Positions 29,401 to 44,400 of a stretch of DNA of 64,000 nt are shown piece by piece (position 1 is the first letter of the stretch; every line of letters begins with the position of its first letter). A program made the translations under genes and the position numbers. Origin of the DNA: Leishmania martiniquensis (Eukaryota; Euglenozoa; Kinetoplastea; Trypanosomatida; Trypanosomatidae); assembly GCF_017916325.1 (NCBI RefSeq), contig NC_090162.1:983501-1047500 (forward strand), in the 5' to 3' direction. The notes under the pieces were generated by a model that saw nothing but the letters and a program-made list of their open reading frames with translations, searched no databases and was not told where the DNA came from.

Positions 29401-32400
29401 CTTATTGCGGTCTGGTGCTCCAGTATTCGATATTCCCTCTTCGCGGCCCGTGCCGGCCTCCCCTTATTGCGGTCTGGTGCTCCAGTATTCGATATTCCCT
29501 CTTCGCGGCCCGTGCCGGCCTCCCCTTATTGCGGTCTGGTGCTCCAGTATTCGATATTCCCTCTTCGCGGCCCGTGCCGGCCTCCCCTTATTGCGGTCTG
29601 GTGCTCCAGTATTCGATATTCCCTCTTCACGGCCCGTGCCGGCCTCCCCTTATTGCGGTCTGGTGCTCCAGTATTCGATATTCCCTCTTCGCGGCCCGTG
29701 CCGGCCTCCCCTTATTGCGGTCTGGTGCTCCAGTATTCGATATTCCCTCTTCGCGGCCCGTGCCGGCCTCCCTTATTGCGGTCTGGTGCTCCAGTATTCG
29801 ATATTCCCTCTTCGCGGCCCGTGCCGGCCTCCCCTTATTGCGGTCTGGTGCTCCAGTATTCGATATTCCCTCTTCGCGGCCCGTGCCGGCCTCCCCTTAT
29901 TGCGGTCTGGTGCTCCAGTATTCGATATTCCCTCTTCGCGGCCCGTGCCGGCCTCCCCTTATTGCGGTCTGGTGCTCCAGTATTCGATATTCCCTCTTCG
30001 CGGCCCGTGCCGGCCTCCCCTTATTGCGGTCTGGTGCTCCAGTATTCGATATTCCCTCTTCGCGGCCCGTGCCGGCCTCCCCTTATTGCGGTCTGGTGCT
30101 CCAGTATTCGATATTCCCTCTTCGCGGCCCGTGCCGGCCTCCCCTTATTGCGGTCTGGTGCTCCAGTATTCGATATTCCCTCTTCGCGGCCCGTGCCGGC
30201 CTCCCTTATTGCGGTCTGGTGCTCCAGTATTCGATATTCCCTCTTCGCGGCCCGTGCCGGCCTCCCCTTATTGCGGTCTGGTGCTCCAGTATTCGATATT
30301 CCCTCTTCGCGGCCCGTGCCGGCCTCCCCTTATTGCGGTCTGGTGCTCCAGTATTCGATATTCCCTCTTCGCGGCCCGTGCCGGCCTCCCCTTATTGCGG
30401 TCTGGTGCTCCAGTATTCGATATTCCCTCTTCGCGGCCCGTGCCGGCCTCCCCTTATTGCGGTCTGGTGCTCCAGTATTCGATATTCCCTCTTCGCGGCC
30501 CGTGCCGGCCTCCCCTTATTGCGGTCTGGTGCTCCAGTATTCGATATTCCCTCTTCGCGGCCCGTGCCGGCCTCCCTTATTGCGGTCTGGTGCTCCAGTA
30601 TTCGATATTCCCTCTTCGCGGCCCGTGCCGGCCTCCCCTTATTGCGGTCTGGTGCTCCAGTATTCGATATTCCCTCTTCGCGGCCCGTGCCGGCCTCCCC
30701 TTATTGCGGTCTGGTGCTCCAGTATTCGATATTCCCTCTTCGCGGCCCGTGCCGGCCTCCCCTTATTGCGGTCTGGTGCTCCAGTATTCGATATTCCCTC
30801 TTCGCGGCCCGTGCCGGCCTCCCCTTATTGCGGTCTGGTGCTCCAGTATTCGATATTCCCTTTCGCGGCCCGTGCCGGCCTCCCCTTATTGCGGTCTGGT
30901 GCTCCAGTATTCGATATTCCCTCTTCGCGGCCCGTGCCGGCCTCCCCTTATTGCGGTCTGGTGCTCCAGTATTCGATATTCCCTCTTCGCGGCCCGTGCC
31001 GGCCTCCCCTTATTGCGGTCTGGTGCTCCAGTATTCGATATTCCCTCTTCGCGGCCCGTGCCGGCCTCCCTTATTGCGGTCTGGTGCTCCAGTATTCGAT
31101 ATTCCCTCTTCGCGGCCCGTGCCGGCCTCCCCTTATTGCGGTCTGGTGCTCCAGTATTCGATATTCCCTCTTCGCGGCCCGTGCCGGCCTCCCCTTATTG
31201 CGGTCTGGTGCTCCAGTATTCGATATTCCCTCTTCGCGGCCCGTGCCGGCCTCCCCTTATTGCGGTCTGGTGCTCCAGTATTCGATATTCCCTCTTCGCG
31301 GCCCGTGCCGGCCTCCCCTTATTGCGGTCTGGTGCTCCAGTATTCGATATTCCCTCTTCGCGGCCCGTGCCGACCTCCCCTTATTGCGGTCTGGTGCTCC
31401 AGTATTCGATATTCCTCTTCGCGGCCCGTGCCGACCTCACCTTATTGCGGTCTGGTGCTCCAGTATTCGATATTCCCTCTTCGCGGCCCGTGCCGGCCTC
31501 CCCTTATTGCGGTCTGGTGCTCCAGTATTCGATATTCCCTCTTCGCGGCCCGTGCCGGCCTCCCCTTATTGCGGTCTGGTGCTCCAGTATTCGATATTCC
31601 CTCTTCGCGGCCCGTGCCGGCCTCCCCTTATTGCGGTCTGGTGCTCCAGTATTCGATATTCCCTCTTCGCGGCCCGTGCCGGCCTCCCCTTATTGCGGTC
31701 TGGTGCTCCAGTATTCGATATTCCCTCTTCGCGGCCCGTGCCGGCCTCCCCTTATTGCGGTCTGGTGCTCCAGTATTCGATATTCCCTCTTCGCGGCCCG
31801 TGCCGGCCTCCCCTTATTGCGGTCTGGTGCTCCAGTATTCGATATTCCTCTTCGCGGCCCGTGTCGGCCTCCCCTTATTGCGGTCTGGTGCTCCAGTATT
31901 CGATATTCCCTCTTCGCGGCCCGTGTCGGCCTCCCCTTATTGCGGTCTGGTGCTCCAGTATTCGATATTCCCTCTTCGCGGCCCGTGCCGGCCTCCCCTT
32001 ATTGCGGTCTGGTGCTCCAGTATTCGATATTCCCTCTTCGCGGCCCGTGCCGGCCTCCCCTTATTGCGGTCTGGTGCTCCAGTATTCGATATTCCCTCTT
32101 CGCGGCCCGTGCCGGCCTCCCCTTATTGCGGTCTGGTGCTCCAGTATTCGATATTCCCTCTTCGCGGCCCGTGCCGGCCTCCCCTTATTGCGGTCTGGTG
32201 CTCCAGTATTCGATATTCCTCTTCGCGGCCCGTGCCGGCCTCCCCTTATTGCGGTCTGGTGCTCCAGTATTCGATATTCCTCTTCGCGGCCCGTGCCGGC
32301 CTCCCTTATTGCGGTCTGGTGCTCCAGTATTCGATATTCCCTCTTCGCGGCCCGTGCCGGCCTCCCTTATTGCGGTCTGGTGCTCCAGTATTCGATATTC

Positions 32401-35400
32401 CCTCTTCGCGGCCCGTGCCGGCCTCCCTTATTGCGGTCTGGTGCTCCAGTATTCGATATTCCCTCTTCGCGGCCCGTGCCGGCCTCCCCTTATTGCGGTC
32501 TGGTGCTCCAGTATTCGATATTCCCTCTTCGCGGCCCGTGCCGGCCTCCCCTTATTGCGGTCTGGTGCTCCAGTATTCGATATTCCCTCTTCGCGGCCCG
32601 TGCCGGCCTCCCCTTATTGCGGTCTGGTGCTCCAGTATTCGATATTCCCTCTTCGCGGCCCGTGCCGGCCTCCCTTATTGCGGTCTGGTGCTCCAGTATT
32701 CGATATTCCCTCTTCGCGGCCCGTGCCGGCCTCCCCTTATTGCGGTCTGGTGCTCCAGTATTCGATATTCCTCTTCGCGGCCCGTGCCGGCCTCCCCTTA
32801 TTGCGGTCTGGTGCTCCAGTATTCGATATTCCTCTTCGCGGCCCGTGCCGGCCTCCCCTTATTGCGGTCTGGTGCTCCAGTATTCGATATTCCCTCTTCG
32901 CGGCCCGTGCCGGCCTCCCCTTATTGCGGTCTGGTGCTCCAGTATTCGATATTCCCTCTTCGCGGCCCGTGCCGGCCTCCCCTTATTGCGGTCTGGTGCT
33001 CCAGTATTCGATATTCCCTCTTCGCGGCCCGTGCCGGCCTCCCCTTATTGCGGTCTGGTGCTCCAGTATTCGATATTCCCTCTTCGCGGCCCGTGCCGGC
33101 CTCCCCTTATTGCGGTCTGGTGCTCCAGTATTCGATATTCCTCTTCGCGGCCCGTGCCGGCCTCCCCTTATTGCGGTCTGGTGCTCCAGTATTCGATATT
33201 CCTCTTCGCGGCCCGTGCCGGCCTCCCCTTATTGCGGTCTGGTGCTCCAGTATTCGATATTCCCTCTTCGCGGCCCGTGCCGGCCTCCCCTTATTGCGGT
33301 CTGGTGCTCCAGTATTCGATATTCCCTCTTCGCGGCCCGTGCCGGCCTCCCCTTATTGCGGTCTGGTGCTCCAGTATTCGATATTCCCTCTTCGCGGCCC
33401 GTGCCGGCCTCCCTTATTGCGGTCTGGTGCTCCAGTATTCGATATTCCCTCTTCGCGGCCCGTGCCGGCCTCCCCTTATTGCGGTCTGGTGCTCCAGTAT
33501 TCGATATTCCCTCTTCGCGGCCCGTGCCGGCCTCCCTTATTGCGGTCTGGTGCTCCAGTATTCGATATTCCCTCTTCGCGGCCCGTGCCGGCCTCCCCTT
33601 ATTGCGGTCTGGTGCTCCAGTATTCGATATTCCCTCTTCGCGGCCCGTGCCGGCCTCCCCTTATTGCGGTCTGGTGCTCCAGTATTCGATATTCCCTCTT
33701 CGCGGCCCGTGCCGGCCTCCCCTTATTGCGGTCTGGTGCTCCAGTATTCGATATTCCTCTTCGCGGCCCGTGCCGGCCTCCCCTTATTGCGGTCTGGTGC
33801 TCCAGTATTCGATATTCCCTCTTCGCGGCCCGTGCCGGCCTCCCCTTATTGCGGTCTGGTGCTCCAGTATTCGATATTCCTCTTCGCGGCCCGTGCCGGC
33901 CTCCCCTTATTGCGGTCTGGTGCTCCAGTATTCGATATTCCTCTTCGCGGCCCGTGCCGGCCTCCCTTATTGCGGTCTGGTGCTCCAGTATTCGATATTC
34001 CCTCTTCGCGGCCCGTGCCGGCCTCCCCTTATTGCGGTCTGGTGCTCCAGTATTCGATATTCCCTCTTCGCGGCCCGTGCCGGCCTCCCTTATTGCGGTC
34101 TGGTGCTCCAGTATTCGATATTCCCTCTTCGCGGCCCGTGCCGGCCTCCCCTTATTGCGGTCTGGTGCTCCAGTATTCGATATTCCCTCTTCGCGGCCCG
34201 TGCCGGCCTCCCCTTATTGCGGTCTGGTGCTCCAGTATTCGATATTCCATCTTCGCGGCCCGTGCCGGCCTCCCCTTATTGCGGTCTGGTGCTCCAGTAT
34301 TCGATATTCCCTCTTCGCGGCCCGTGCCGGCCTCCCCTTATTGCGGTCTGGTGCTCCAGTATTCGATATTCCCTCTTCGCGGCCCGTGCCGGCCTCCCCT
34401 TATTGCGGTCTGGTGCTCCAGTATTCGATATTCCCTCTTCGCGGCCCGTGCCGGCCTCCCCTTATTGCGGTCTGGTGCTCCAGTATTCGATATTCCCTCT
34501 TCGCGGCCCGTGCCGGCCTCCCCTTATTGCGGTCTGGTGCTCCAGTATTCGATATTCCTCTTCGCGGCCCGTGCCGGCCTCCCCTTATTGCGGTCTGGTG
34601 CTCCAGTATTCGATATTCCCTCTTCGCGGCCCGTGCCGGCCTCCCTTATTGCGGTCTGGTGCTCCAGTATTCGATATTCCCTCTTCGCGGCCCGTGCCGG
34701 CCTCCCCTTATTGCGGTCTGGTGCTCCAGTATTCGATATTCCCTCTTCGCGGCCCGTGCCGGCCTCCCCTTATTGCGGTCTGGTGCTCCAGTATTCGATA
34801 TTCCCTCTTCGCGGCCCGTGCCGGCCTCCCTTATTGCGGTCTGGTGCTCCAGTATTCGATATTCCCTCTTCGCGGCCCGTGCCGGCCTCCCCTTATTGCG
34901 GTCTGGTGCTCCAGTATTCGATATTCCTCTTCGCGGCCCGTGCCGGCCTCCCTTATTGCGGTCTGGTGCTCCAGTATTCGATATTCCCTCTTCGCGGCCC
35001 GTGCCGGCCTCCCCTTATTGCGGTCTGGTGCTCCAGTATTCGATATTCCTCTTCGCGGCCCGTGCCGGCCTCCCCTTATTGCGGTCTGGTGCTCCAGTAT
35101 TCGATATTCCCTCTTCGCGGCCCGTGCCGGCCTCCCCTTATTGCGGTCTGGTGCTCCAGTATTCGATATTCCCTCTTCGCGGCCCGTGCCGGCCTCCCCT
35201 TATTGCGGTCTGGTGCTCCAGTATTCGATATTCCCTCTTCGCGGCCCGTGCCGGCCTCCCCTTATTGCGGTCTGGTGCTCCAGTATTCGATATTCCCTCT
35301 TCGCGGCCCGTGCCGGCCTCCCTTATTGCGGTCTGGTGCTCCAGTATTCGATATTCCTCTTCGCGGCCCGTGCCGGCCTCCCCTTATTGCGGTCTGGTGC

Positions 35401-38400
35401 TCCAGTATTCGATATTCCCTCTTCGCGGCCCGTGCCGGCCTCCCCTTATTGCGGTCTGGTGCTCCAGTATTCGATATTCCCTCTTCGCGGCCCGTGCCGG
35501 CCTCCCTTATTGCGGTCTGGTGCTCCAGTATTCGATATTCCCTCTTCGCGGCCCGTGCCGGCCTCCCCTTATTGCGGTCTGGTGCTCCAGTATTCGATAT
35601 TCCCTCTTCGCGGCCCGTGCCGGCCTCCCTTATTGCGGTCTGGTGCTCCAGTATTCGATATTCCCTCTTCGCGGCCCGTGCCGGCCTCCCCTTATTGCGG
35701 TCTGGTGCTCCAGTATTCGATATTCCCTCTTCGCGGCCCGTGCCGGCCTCCCCTTATTGCGGTCTGGTGCTCCAGTATTCGATATTCCCTCTTCGCGGCC
35801 CGTGCCGGCCTCCCCTTATTGCGGTCTGGTGCTCCAGTATTCGATATTCCCTCTTCGCGGCCCGTGCCGGCCTCCCCTTATTGCGGTCTGGTGCTCCAGT
35901 ATTCGATATTCCCTCTTCGCGGCCCGTGCCGGCCTCCCCTTATTGCGGTCTGGTGCTCCAGTATTCGATATTCCCTCTTCGCGGCCCGTGCCGGCCTCCC
36001 CTTATTGCGGTCTGGTGCTCCAGTATTCGATATTCCCTCTTCGCGGCCCGTGCCGGCCTCCCCTTATTGCGGTCTGGTGCTCCAGTATTCGATATTCCCT
36101 CTTCGCGGCCCGTGCCGGCCTCCCCTTATTGCGGTCTGGTGCTCCAGTATTCGATATTCCCTCTTCGCGGCCCGTGCCGGCCTCCCTTATTGCGGTCTGG
36201 TGCTCCAGTATTCGATATTCCCTCTTCGCGGCCCGTGCCGGCCTCCCCTTATTGCGGTCTGGTGCTCCAGTATTCGATATTCCCTCTTCGCGGCCCGTGC
36301 CGGCCTCCCCTTATTGCGGTCTGGTGCTCCAGTATTCGATATTCCCTCTTCGCGGCCCGTGCCGGCCTCCCCTTATTGCGGTCTGGTGCTCCAGTATTCG
36401 ATATTCCCTCTTCGCGGCCCGTGCCGGCCTCCCCTTATTGCGGTCTGGTGCTCCAGTATTCGATATTCCCTCTTCGCGGCCCGTGCCGGCCTCCCCTTAT
36501 TGCGGTCTGGTGCTCCAGTATTCGATATTCCCTCTTCGCGGCCCGTGCCGGCCTCCCCTTATTGCGGTCTGGTGCTCCAGTATTCGATATTCCTCTTCGC
36601 GGCCCGTGCCGGCCTCCCCTTATTGCGGTCTGGTGCTCCAGTATTCGATATTCCCTCTTCGCGGCCCGTGCCGGCCTCCCCTTATTGCGGTCTGGTGCTC
36701 CAGTATTCGATATTCCCTCTTCGCGGCCCGTGCCGGCCTCCCCTTATTGCGGTCTGGTGCTCCAGTATTCGATATTCCCTCTTCGCGGCCCGTGCCGGCC
36801 TCCCCTTATTGCGGTCTGGTGCTCCAGTATTCGATATTCCCTCTTCGCGGCCCGTGTCGGCCTCCCTTATTGCGGTCTGGTGCTCCAGTATTCGATATTC
36901 CCTCTTCGCGGCCCGTGCCGGCCTCCCCTTATTGCGGTCTGGTGCTCCAGTATTCGATATTCCCTCTTCGCGGCCCGTGCCGGCCTCCCCTTATTGCGGT
37001 CTGGTGCTCCAGTATTCGATATTCCCTCTTCGCGGCCCGTGCCGGCCTCCCTTATTGCGGTCTGGTGCTCCAGTATTCGATATTCCCTCTTCGCGGCCCG
37101 TGCCGGCCTCCCCTTATTGCGGTCTGGTGCTCCAGTATTCGATATTCCCTCTTCGCGGCCCGTGCCGGCCTCCCCTTATTGCGGTCTGGTGCTCCAGTAT
37201 TCGATATTCCCTCTTCGCGGCCCGTGCCGGCCTCCCCTTATTGCGGTCTGGTGCTCCAGTATTCGATATTCCCTCTTCGCGGCCCGTGCCGGCCTCCCCT
37301 TATTGCGGTCTGGTGCTCCAGTATTCGATATTCCCTCTTCGCGGCCCGTGCCGGCCTCCCCTTATTGCGGTCTGGTGCTCCAGTATTCGATATTCCCTCT
37401 TCGCGGCCCGTGCCGGCCTCCCCTTATTGCGGTCTGGTGCTCCAGTATTCGATATTCCCTCTTCGCGGCCCGTGCCGGCCTCCCCTTATTGCGGTCTGGT
37501 GCTCCAGTATTCGATATTCCCTCTTCGCGGCCCGTGCCGGCCTCCCCTTATTGCGGTCTGGTGCTCCAGTATTCGATATTCCCTTTTCGCGGCCCGTGCC
37601 GGCCTCCCCTTATTGCGGTCTGGTGCTCCAGTATTCGATATTCCCTCTTCGCGGCCCGTGCCGGCCTCCCCTTATTGCGGTCTGGTGCTCCAGTATTCGA
37701 TATTCCCTCTTCGCGGCCCGTGCCGGCCTCCCTTATTGCGGTCTGGTGCTCCAGTATTCGATATTCCCTCTTCGCGGCCCGTGCCGGCCTCCCCTTATTG
37801 CGGTCTGGTGCTCCAGTATTCGATATTCCCTCTTCGCGGCCCGTGCCGGCCTCCCCTTATTGCGGTCTGGTGCTCCAGTATTCGATATTCCCTCTTCGCG
37901 GCCCGTGCCGGCCTCCCCTTATTGCGGTCTGGTGCTCCAGTATTCGATATTCCCTCTTCGCGGCCCGTGCCGGCCTCCCCTTATTGCGGTCTGGTGCTCC
38001 AGTATTCGATATTCCCTCTTCGCGGCCCGTGCCGGCCTCCCCTTATTGCGGTCTGGTGCTCCAGTATTCGATATTCCCTCTTCGCGGCCCGTGCCGGCCT
38101 CCCCTTATTGCGGTCTGGTGCTCCAGTATTCGATATTCCCTCTTCGCGGCCCGTGCCGGCCTCCCCTTATTGCGGTCTGGTGCTCCAGTATTCGATATTC
38201 CCTCTTCGCGGCCCGTGCCGGCCTCCCCTTATTGCGGTCTGGTGCTCCAGTATTCGATATTCCCTCTTCGCGGCCCGTGCCGGCCTCCCCTTATTGCGGT
38301 CTGGTGCTCCAGTATTCGATATTCCCTCTTCGCGGCCCGTGCCGGCCTCCCCTTATTGCGGTCTGGTGCTCCAGTATTCGATATTCCCTCTTCGCGGCCC

Positions 38401-41400
38401 GTGCCGGCCTCCCCTTATTGCGGTCTGGTGCTCCAGTATTCGATATTCCCTCTTCGCGGCCCGTGCCGGCCTCCCCTTATTGCGGTCTGGTGCTCCAGTA
38501 TTCGATATTCCCTCTTCGCGGCCCGTGCCGGCCTCCCCTTATTGCGGTCTGGTGCTCCAGTATTCGATATTCCCTCTTCGCGGCCCGTGCCGGCCTCCCC
38601 TTATTGCGGTCTGGTGCTCCAGTATTCGATATTCCCTCTTCGCGGCCCGTGCCGGCCTCCCCTTATTGCGGTCTGGTGCTCCAGTATTCGATATTCCCTC
38701 TTCGCGGCCCGTGCCGGCCTCCCCTTATTGCGGTCTGGTGCTCCAGTATTCGATATTCCCTCTTCGCGGCCCGTGCCGGCCTCCCCTTATTGCGGTCTGG
38801 TGCTCCAGTATTCGATATTCCCTCTTCGCGGCCCGTGCCGGCCTCCCTTATTGCGGTCTGGTGCTCCAGTATTCGATATTCCCTCTTCGCGGCCCGTGCC
38901 GGCCTCCCCTTATTGCGGTCTGGTGCTCCAGTATTCGATATTCCCTCTTCGCGGCCCGTGCCGGCCTCCCCTTATTGCGGTCTGGTGCTCCAGTATTCGA
39001 TATTCCCTCTTCGCGGCCCGTGCCGGCCTCCCCTTATTGCGGTCTGGTGCTCCAGTATTCGATATTCCCTCTTCGCGGCCCGTGCCGGCCTCCCCTTATT
39101 GCGGTCTGGTGCTCCAGTATTCGATATTCCCTCTTCGCGGCCCGTGCCGGCCTCCCCTTATTGCGGTCTGGTGCTCCAGTATTCGATATTCCCTCTTCGC
39201 GGCCCGTGCCGGCCTCCCCTTATTGCGGTCTGGTGCTCCAGTATTCGATATTCCCTCTTCGCGGCCCGTGCCGGCCTCCCTTATTGCGGTCTGGTGCTCC
39301 AGTATTCGATATTCCCTCTTCGCGGCCCGTGCCGGCCTCCCCTTATTGCGGTCTGGTGCTCCAGTATTCGATATTCCCTCTTCGCGGCCCGTGCCGGCCT
39401 CCCTTATTGCGGTCTGGTGCTCCAGTATTCGATATTCCCTCTTCGCGGCCCGTGCCGGCCTCCCCTTATTGCGGTCTGGTGCTCCAGTATTCGATATTCC
39501 CTCTTCGCGGCCCGTGCCGGCCTCCCCTTATTGCGGTCTGGTGCTCCAGTATTCGATATTCCCTCTTCGCGGCCCGTGCCGGCCTCCCCTTATTGCGGTC
39601 TGGTGCTCCAGTATTCGATATTCCCTCTTCGCGGCCCGTGCCGGCCTCCCCTTATTGCGGTCTGGTGCTCCAGTATTCGATATTCCCTCTTCGCGGCCCG
39701 TGCCGGCCTCCCTTATTGCGGTCTGGTGCTCCAGTATTCGATATTCCCTCTTCGCGGCCCGTGCCGGCCTCCCCTTATTGCGGTCTGGTGCTCCAGTATT
39801 CGATATTCCCTCTTCGCGGCCCGTGCCGGCCTCCCCTTATTGCGGTCTGGTGCTCCAGTATTCGATATTCCCTCTTCGCGGCCCGTGCCGGCCTCCCTTA
39901 TTGCGGTCTGGTGCTCCAGTATTCGATATTCCCTCTTCGCGGCCCGTGCCGGCCTCCCTTATTGCGGTCTGGTGCTCCAGTATTCGATATTCCCTCTTCG
40001 CGGCCCGTGCCGGCCTCCCCTTATTGCGGTCTGGTGCTCCAGTATTCGATATTCCCTCTTCGCGGCCCGTGCCGGCCTCCCCTTATTGCGGTCTGGTGCT
40101 CCAGTATTCGATATTCCCTCTTCGCGGCCCGTGCCGGCCTCCCCTTATTGCGGTCTGGTGCTCCAGTATTCGATATTCCCTCTTCGCGGCCCGTGCCGGC
40201 CTCCCCTTATTGCGGTCTGGTGCTCCAGTATTCGATATTCCCTCTTCGCGGCCCGTGCCGGCCTCCCCTTATTGCGGTCTGGTGCTCCAGTATTCGATAT
40301 TCCCTCTTCGCGGCCCGTGCCGGCCTCCCCTTATTGCGGTCTGGTGCTCCAGTATTCGATATTCCCTCTTCGCGGCCCGTGCCGGCCTCCCCTTATTGCG
40401 GTCTGGTGCTCCAGTATTCGATATTCCCTCTTCGCGGCCCGTGCCGGCCTCCCCTTATTGCGGTCTGGTGCTCCAGTATTCGATATTCCCTCTTCGCGGC
40501 CCGTGCCGGCCTCCCCTTATTGCGGTCTGGTGCTCCAGTATTCGATATTCCCTCTTCGCGGCCCGTGCCGGCCTCCCCTTATTGCGGTCTGGTGCTCCAG
40601 TATTCGATATTCCCTTTTCGCGGCCCGTGCCGGCCTCCCCTTATTGCGGTCTGGTGCTCCAGTATTCGATATTCCCTCTTCGCGGCCCGTGCCGGCCTCC
40701 CCTTATTGCGGTCTGGTGCTCCAGTATTCGATATTCCCTCTTCGCGGCCCGTGCCGGCCTCCCCTTATTGCGGTCTGGTGCTCCAGTATTCGATATTCCC
40801 TTTTCACGGCCCGTGCCGGCCTCCCCTTATTGCGGTCTGGTGCTCCAGTATTCGATATTCCCTCTTCGCGGCCCGTGCCGGCCTCCCCTTATTGCGGTCT
40901 GGTGCTCCAGTATTCGATATTCCCTCTTCGCGGCCCGTGCCGGCCTCCCCTTATTGCGGTCTGGTGCTCCAGTATTCGATATTCCCTCTTCGCGGCCCGT
41001 GCCGGCCTCCCCTTATTGCGGTCTGGTGCTCCAGTATTCGATATTCCCTCTTCGCGGCCCGTGCCGGCCTCCCCTTATTGCGGTCTGGTGCTCCAGTATT
41101 CGATATTCCCTCTTCGCGGCCCGTGCCGGCCTCCCCTTATTGCGGTCTGGTGCTCCAGTATTCGATATTCCCTCTTCGCGGCCCGTGCCGGCCTCCCCTT
41201 ATTGCGGTCTGGTGCTCCAGTATTCGATATTCCCTCTTCGCGGCCCGTGCCGGCCTCCCCTTATTGCGGTCTGGTGCTCCAGTATTCGATATTCCCTCTT
41301 CGCGGCCCGTGCCGGCCTCCCCTTATTGCGGTCTGGTGCTCCAGTATTCGATATTCCCTCTTCGCGGCCCGTGCCGGCCTCCCCTTATTGCGGTCTGGTG

Positions 41401-44400
41401 CTCCAGTATTCGATATTCCCTTTTCGCGGCCCGTGCCGGCCTCCCCTTATTGCGGTCTGGTGCTCCAGTATTCGATATTCCCTCTTCGCGGCCCGTGCCG
41501 GCCTCCCCTTATTGCGGTCTGGTGCTCCAGTATTCGATATTCCCTCTTCGCGGCCCGTGCCGGCCTCCCCTTATTGCGGTCTGGTGCTCCAGTATTCGAT
41601 ATTCCTCTTCGCGGCCCGTGCCGGCCTCCCCTTATTGCGGTCTGGTGCTCCAGTATTCGATATTCCCTCTTCGCGGCCCGTGCCGGCCTCCCCTTATTGC
41701 GGTCTGGTGCTCCAGTATTCGATATTCCCTCTTCGCGGCCCGTGCCGGCCTCCCCTTATTGCGGTCTGGTGCTCCAGTATTCGATATTCCCTCTTCGCGG
41801 CCCGTGCCGGCCTCCCCTTATTGCGGTCTGGTGCTCCAGTATTCGATATTCCCTCTTCGCGGCCCGTGCCGGCCTCCCCTTATTGCGGTCTGGTGCTCCA
41901 GTATTCGATATTCCCTCTTCGCGGCCCGTGCCGGCCTCCCCTTATTGCGGTCTGGTGCTCCAGTATTCGATATTCCCTCTTCGCGGCCCGTGCCGGCCTC
42001 CCCTTATTGCGGTCTGGTGCTCCAGTATTCGATATTCCCTCTTCGCGGCCCGTGCCGGCCTCCCCTTATTGCGGTCTGGTGCTCCAGTATTCGATATTCC
42101 CTCTTCGCGGCCCGTGCCGGCCTCCCCTTATTGCGGTCTGGTGCTCCAGTATTCGATATTCCCTCTTCGCGGCCCGTGCCGGCCTCCCCTTATTGCGGTC
42201 TGGTGCTCCAGTATTCGATATTCCCTCTTCGCGGCCCGTGCCGGCCTCCCCTTATTGCGGTCTGGTGCTCCAGTATTCGATATTCCCTTTTCGCGGCCCG
42301 TGCCGGCCTCCCCTTATTGCGGTCTGGTGCTCCAGTATTCGATATTCCCTCTTCGCGGCCCGTGCCGGCCTCCCCTTATTGCGGTCTGGTGCTCCAGTAT
42401 TCGATATTCCCTCTTCGCGGCCCGTGCCGGCCTCCCCTTATTGCGGTCTGGTGCTCCAGTATTCGATATTCCCTCTTCGCGGCCCGTGCCGGCCTCCCCT
42501 TATTGCGGTCTGGTGCTCCAGTATTCGATATTCCCTCTTCGCGGCCCGTGCCGGCCTCCCTTATTGCGGTCTGGTGCTCCAGTATTCGATATTCCCTCTT
42601 CGCGGCCCGTGCCGGCCTCCCCTTATTGCGGTCTGGTGCTCCAGTATTCGATATTCCCTCTTCGCGGCCCGTGCCGGCCTCCCCTTATTGCGGTCTGGTG
42701 CTCCAGTATTCGATATTCCCTCTTCGCGGCCCGTGCCGGCCTCCCCTTATTGCGGTCTGGTGCTCCAGTATTCGATATTCCCTCTTCGCGGCCCGTGCCG
42801 GCCTCCCCTTATTGCGGTCTGGTGCTCCAGTATTCGATATTCCCTTTTCGCGGCCCGTGCCGGCCTCCCCTTATTGCGGTCTGGTGCTCCAGTATTCGAT
42901 ATTCCCTCTTCGCGGCCCGTGCCGACCTCCCCTTATTGCGGTCTGGTGCTCCAGTATTCGATATTCCCTCTTCGCGGCCCGTGCCGGCCTCCCTTATTGC
43001 GGTCTGGTGCTCCAGTATTCGATATTCCCTCTTCGCGGCCCGTGCCGGCCTCCCCTTATTGCGGTCTGGTGCTCCAGTATTCGATATTCCCTCTTCGCGG
43101 CCCGTGCCGGCCTCCCCTTATTGCGGTCTGGTGCTCCAGTATTCGATATTCCCTCTTCGCGGCCCGTGCCGGCCTCCCTTATTGCGGTCTGGTGCTCCAG
43201 TATTCGATATTCCCTCTTCGCGGCCCGTGCCGGCCTCCCCTTATTGCGGTCTGGTGCTCCAGTATTCGATATTCCCTCTTCGCGGCCCGTGCCGGCCTCC
43301 CCTTATTGCGGTCTGGTGCTCCAGTATTCGATATTCCCTCTTCGCGGCCCGTGCCGGCCTCCCCTTATTGCGGTCTGGTGCTCCAGTATTCGATATTCCC
43401 TCTTCGCGGCCCGTGCCGGCCTCCCCTTATTGCGGTCTGGTGCTCCAGTATTCGATATTCCCTCTTCGCGGCCCGTGCCGGCCTCCCTTATTGCGGTCTG
43501 GTGCTCCAGTATTCGATATTCCCTCTTCGCGGCCCGTGCCGGCCTCCCCTTATTGCGGTCTGGTGCTCCAGTATTCGATATTCCCTCTTCGCGGCCCGTG
43601 CCGGCCTCCCCTTATTGCGGTCTGGTGCTCCAGTATTCGATATTCCCTCTTCGCGGCCCGTGCCGGCCTCCCCTTATTGCGGTCTGGTGCTCCAGTATTC
43701 GATATTCCCTCTTCGCGGCCCGTGCCGGCCTCCCCTTATTGCGGTCTGGTGCTCCAGTATTCGATATTCCCTCTTCGCGGCCCGTGCCGGCCTCCCTTAT
43801 TGCGGTCTGGTGCTCCAGTATTCGATATTCCCTCTTCGCGGCCCGTGCCGGCCTCCCCTTATTGCGGTCTGGTGCTCCAGTATTCGATATTCCCTCTTCG
43901 CGGCCCGTGCCGGCCTCCCCTTATTGCGGTCTGGTGCTCCAGTATTCGATATTCCCTCTTCGCGGCCCGTGCCGGCCTCCCTTATTGCGGTCTGGTGCTC
44001 CAGTATTCGATATTCCCTCTTCGCGGCCCGTGCCGGCCTCCCCTTATTGCGGTCTGGTGCTCCAGTATTCGATATTCCCTCTTCGCGGCCCGTGCCGGCC
44101 TCCCCTTATTGCGGTCTGGTGCTCCAGTATTCGATATTCCCTCTTCGCGGCCCGTGCCGGCCTCCCTTATTGCGGTCTGGTGCTCCAGTATTCGATATTC
44201 CCTCTTCGCGGCCCGTGCCGGCCTCCCCTTATTGCGGTCTGGTGCTCCAGTATTCGATATTCCCTCTTCGCGGCCCGTGCCGGCCTCCCCTTATTGCGGT
44301 CTGGTGCTCCAGTATTCGATATTCCCTCTTCGCGGCCCGTGCCGGCCTCCCTTATTGCGGTCTGGTGCTCCAGTATTCGATATTCCCTCTTCGCGGCCCG

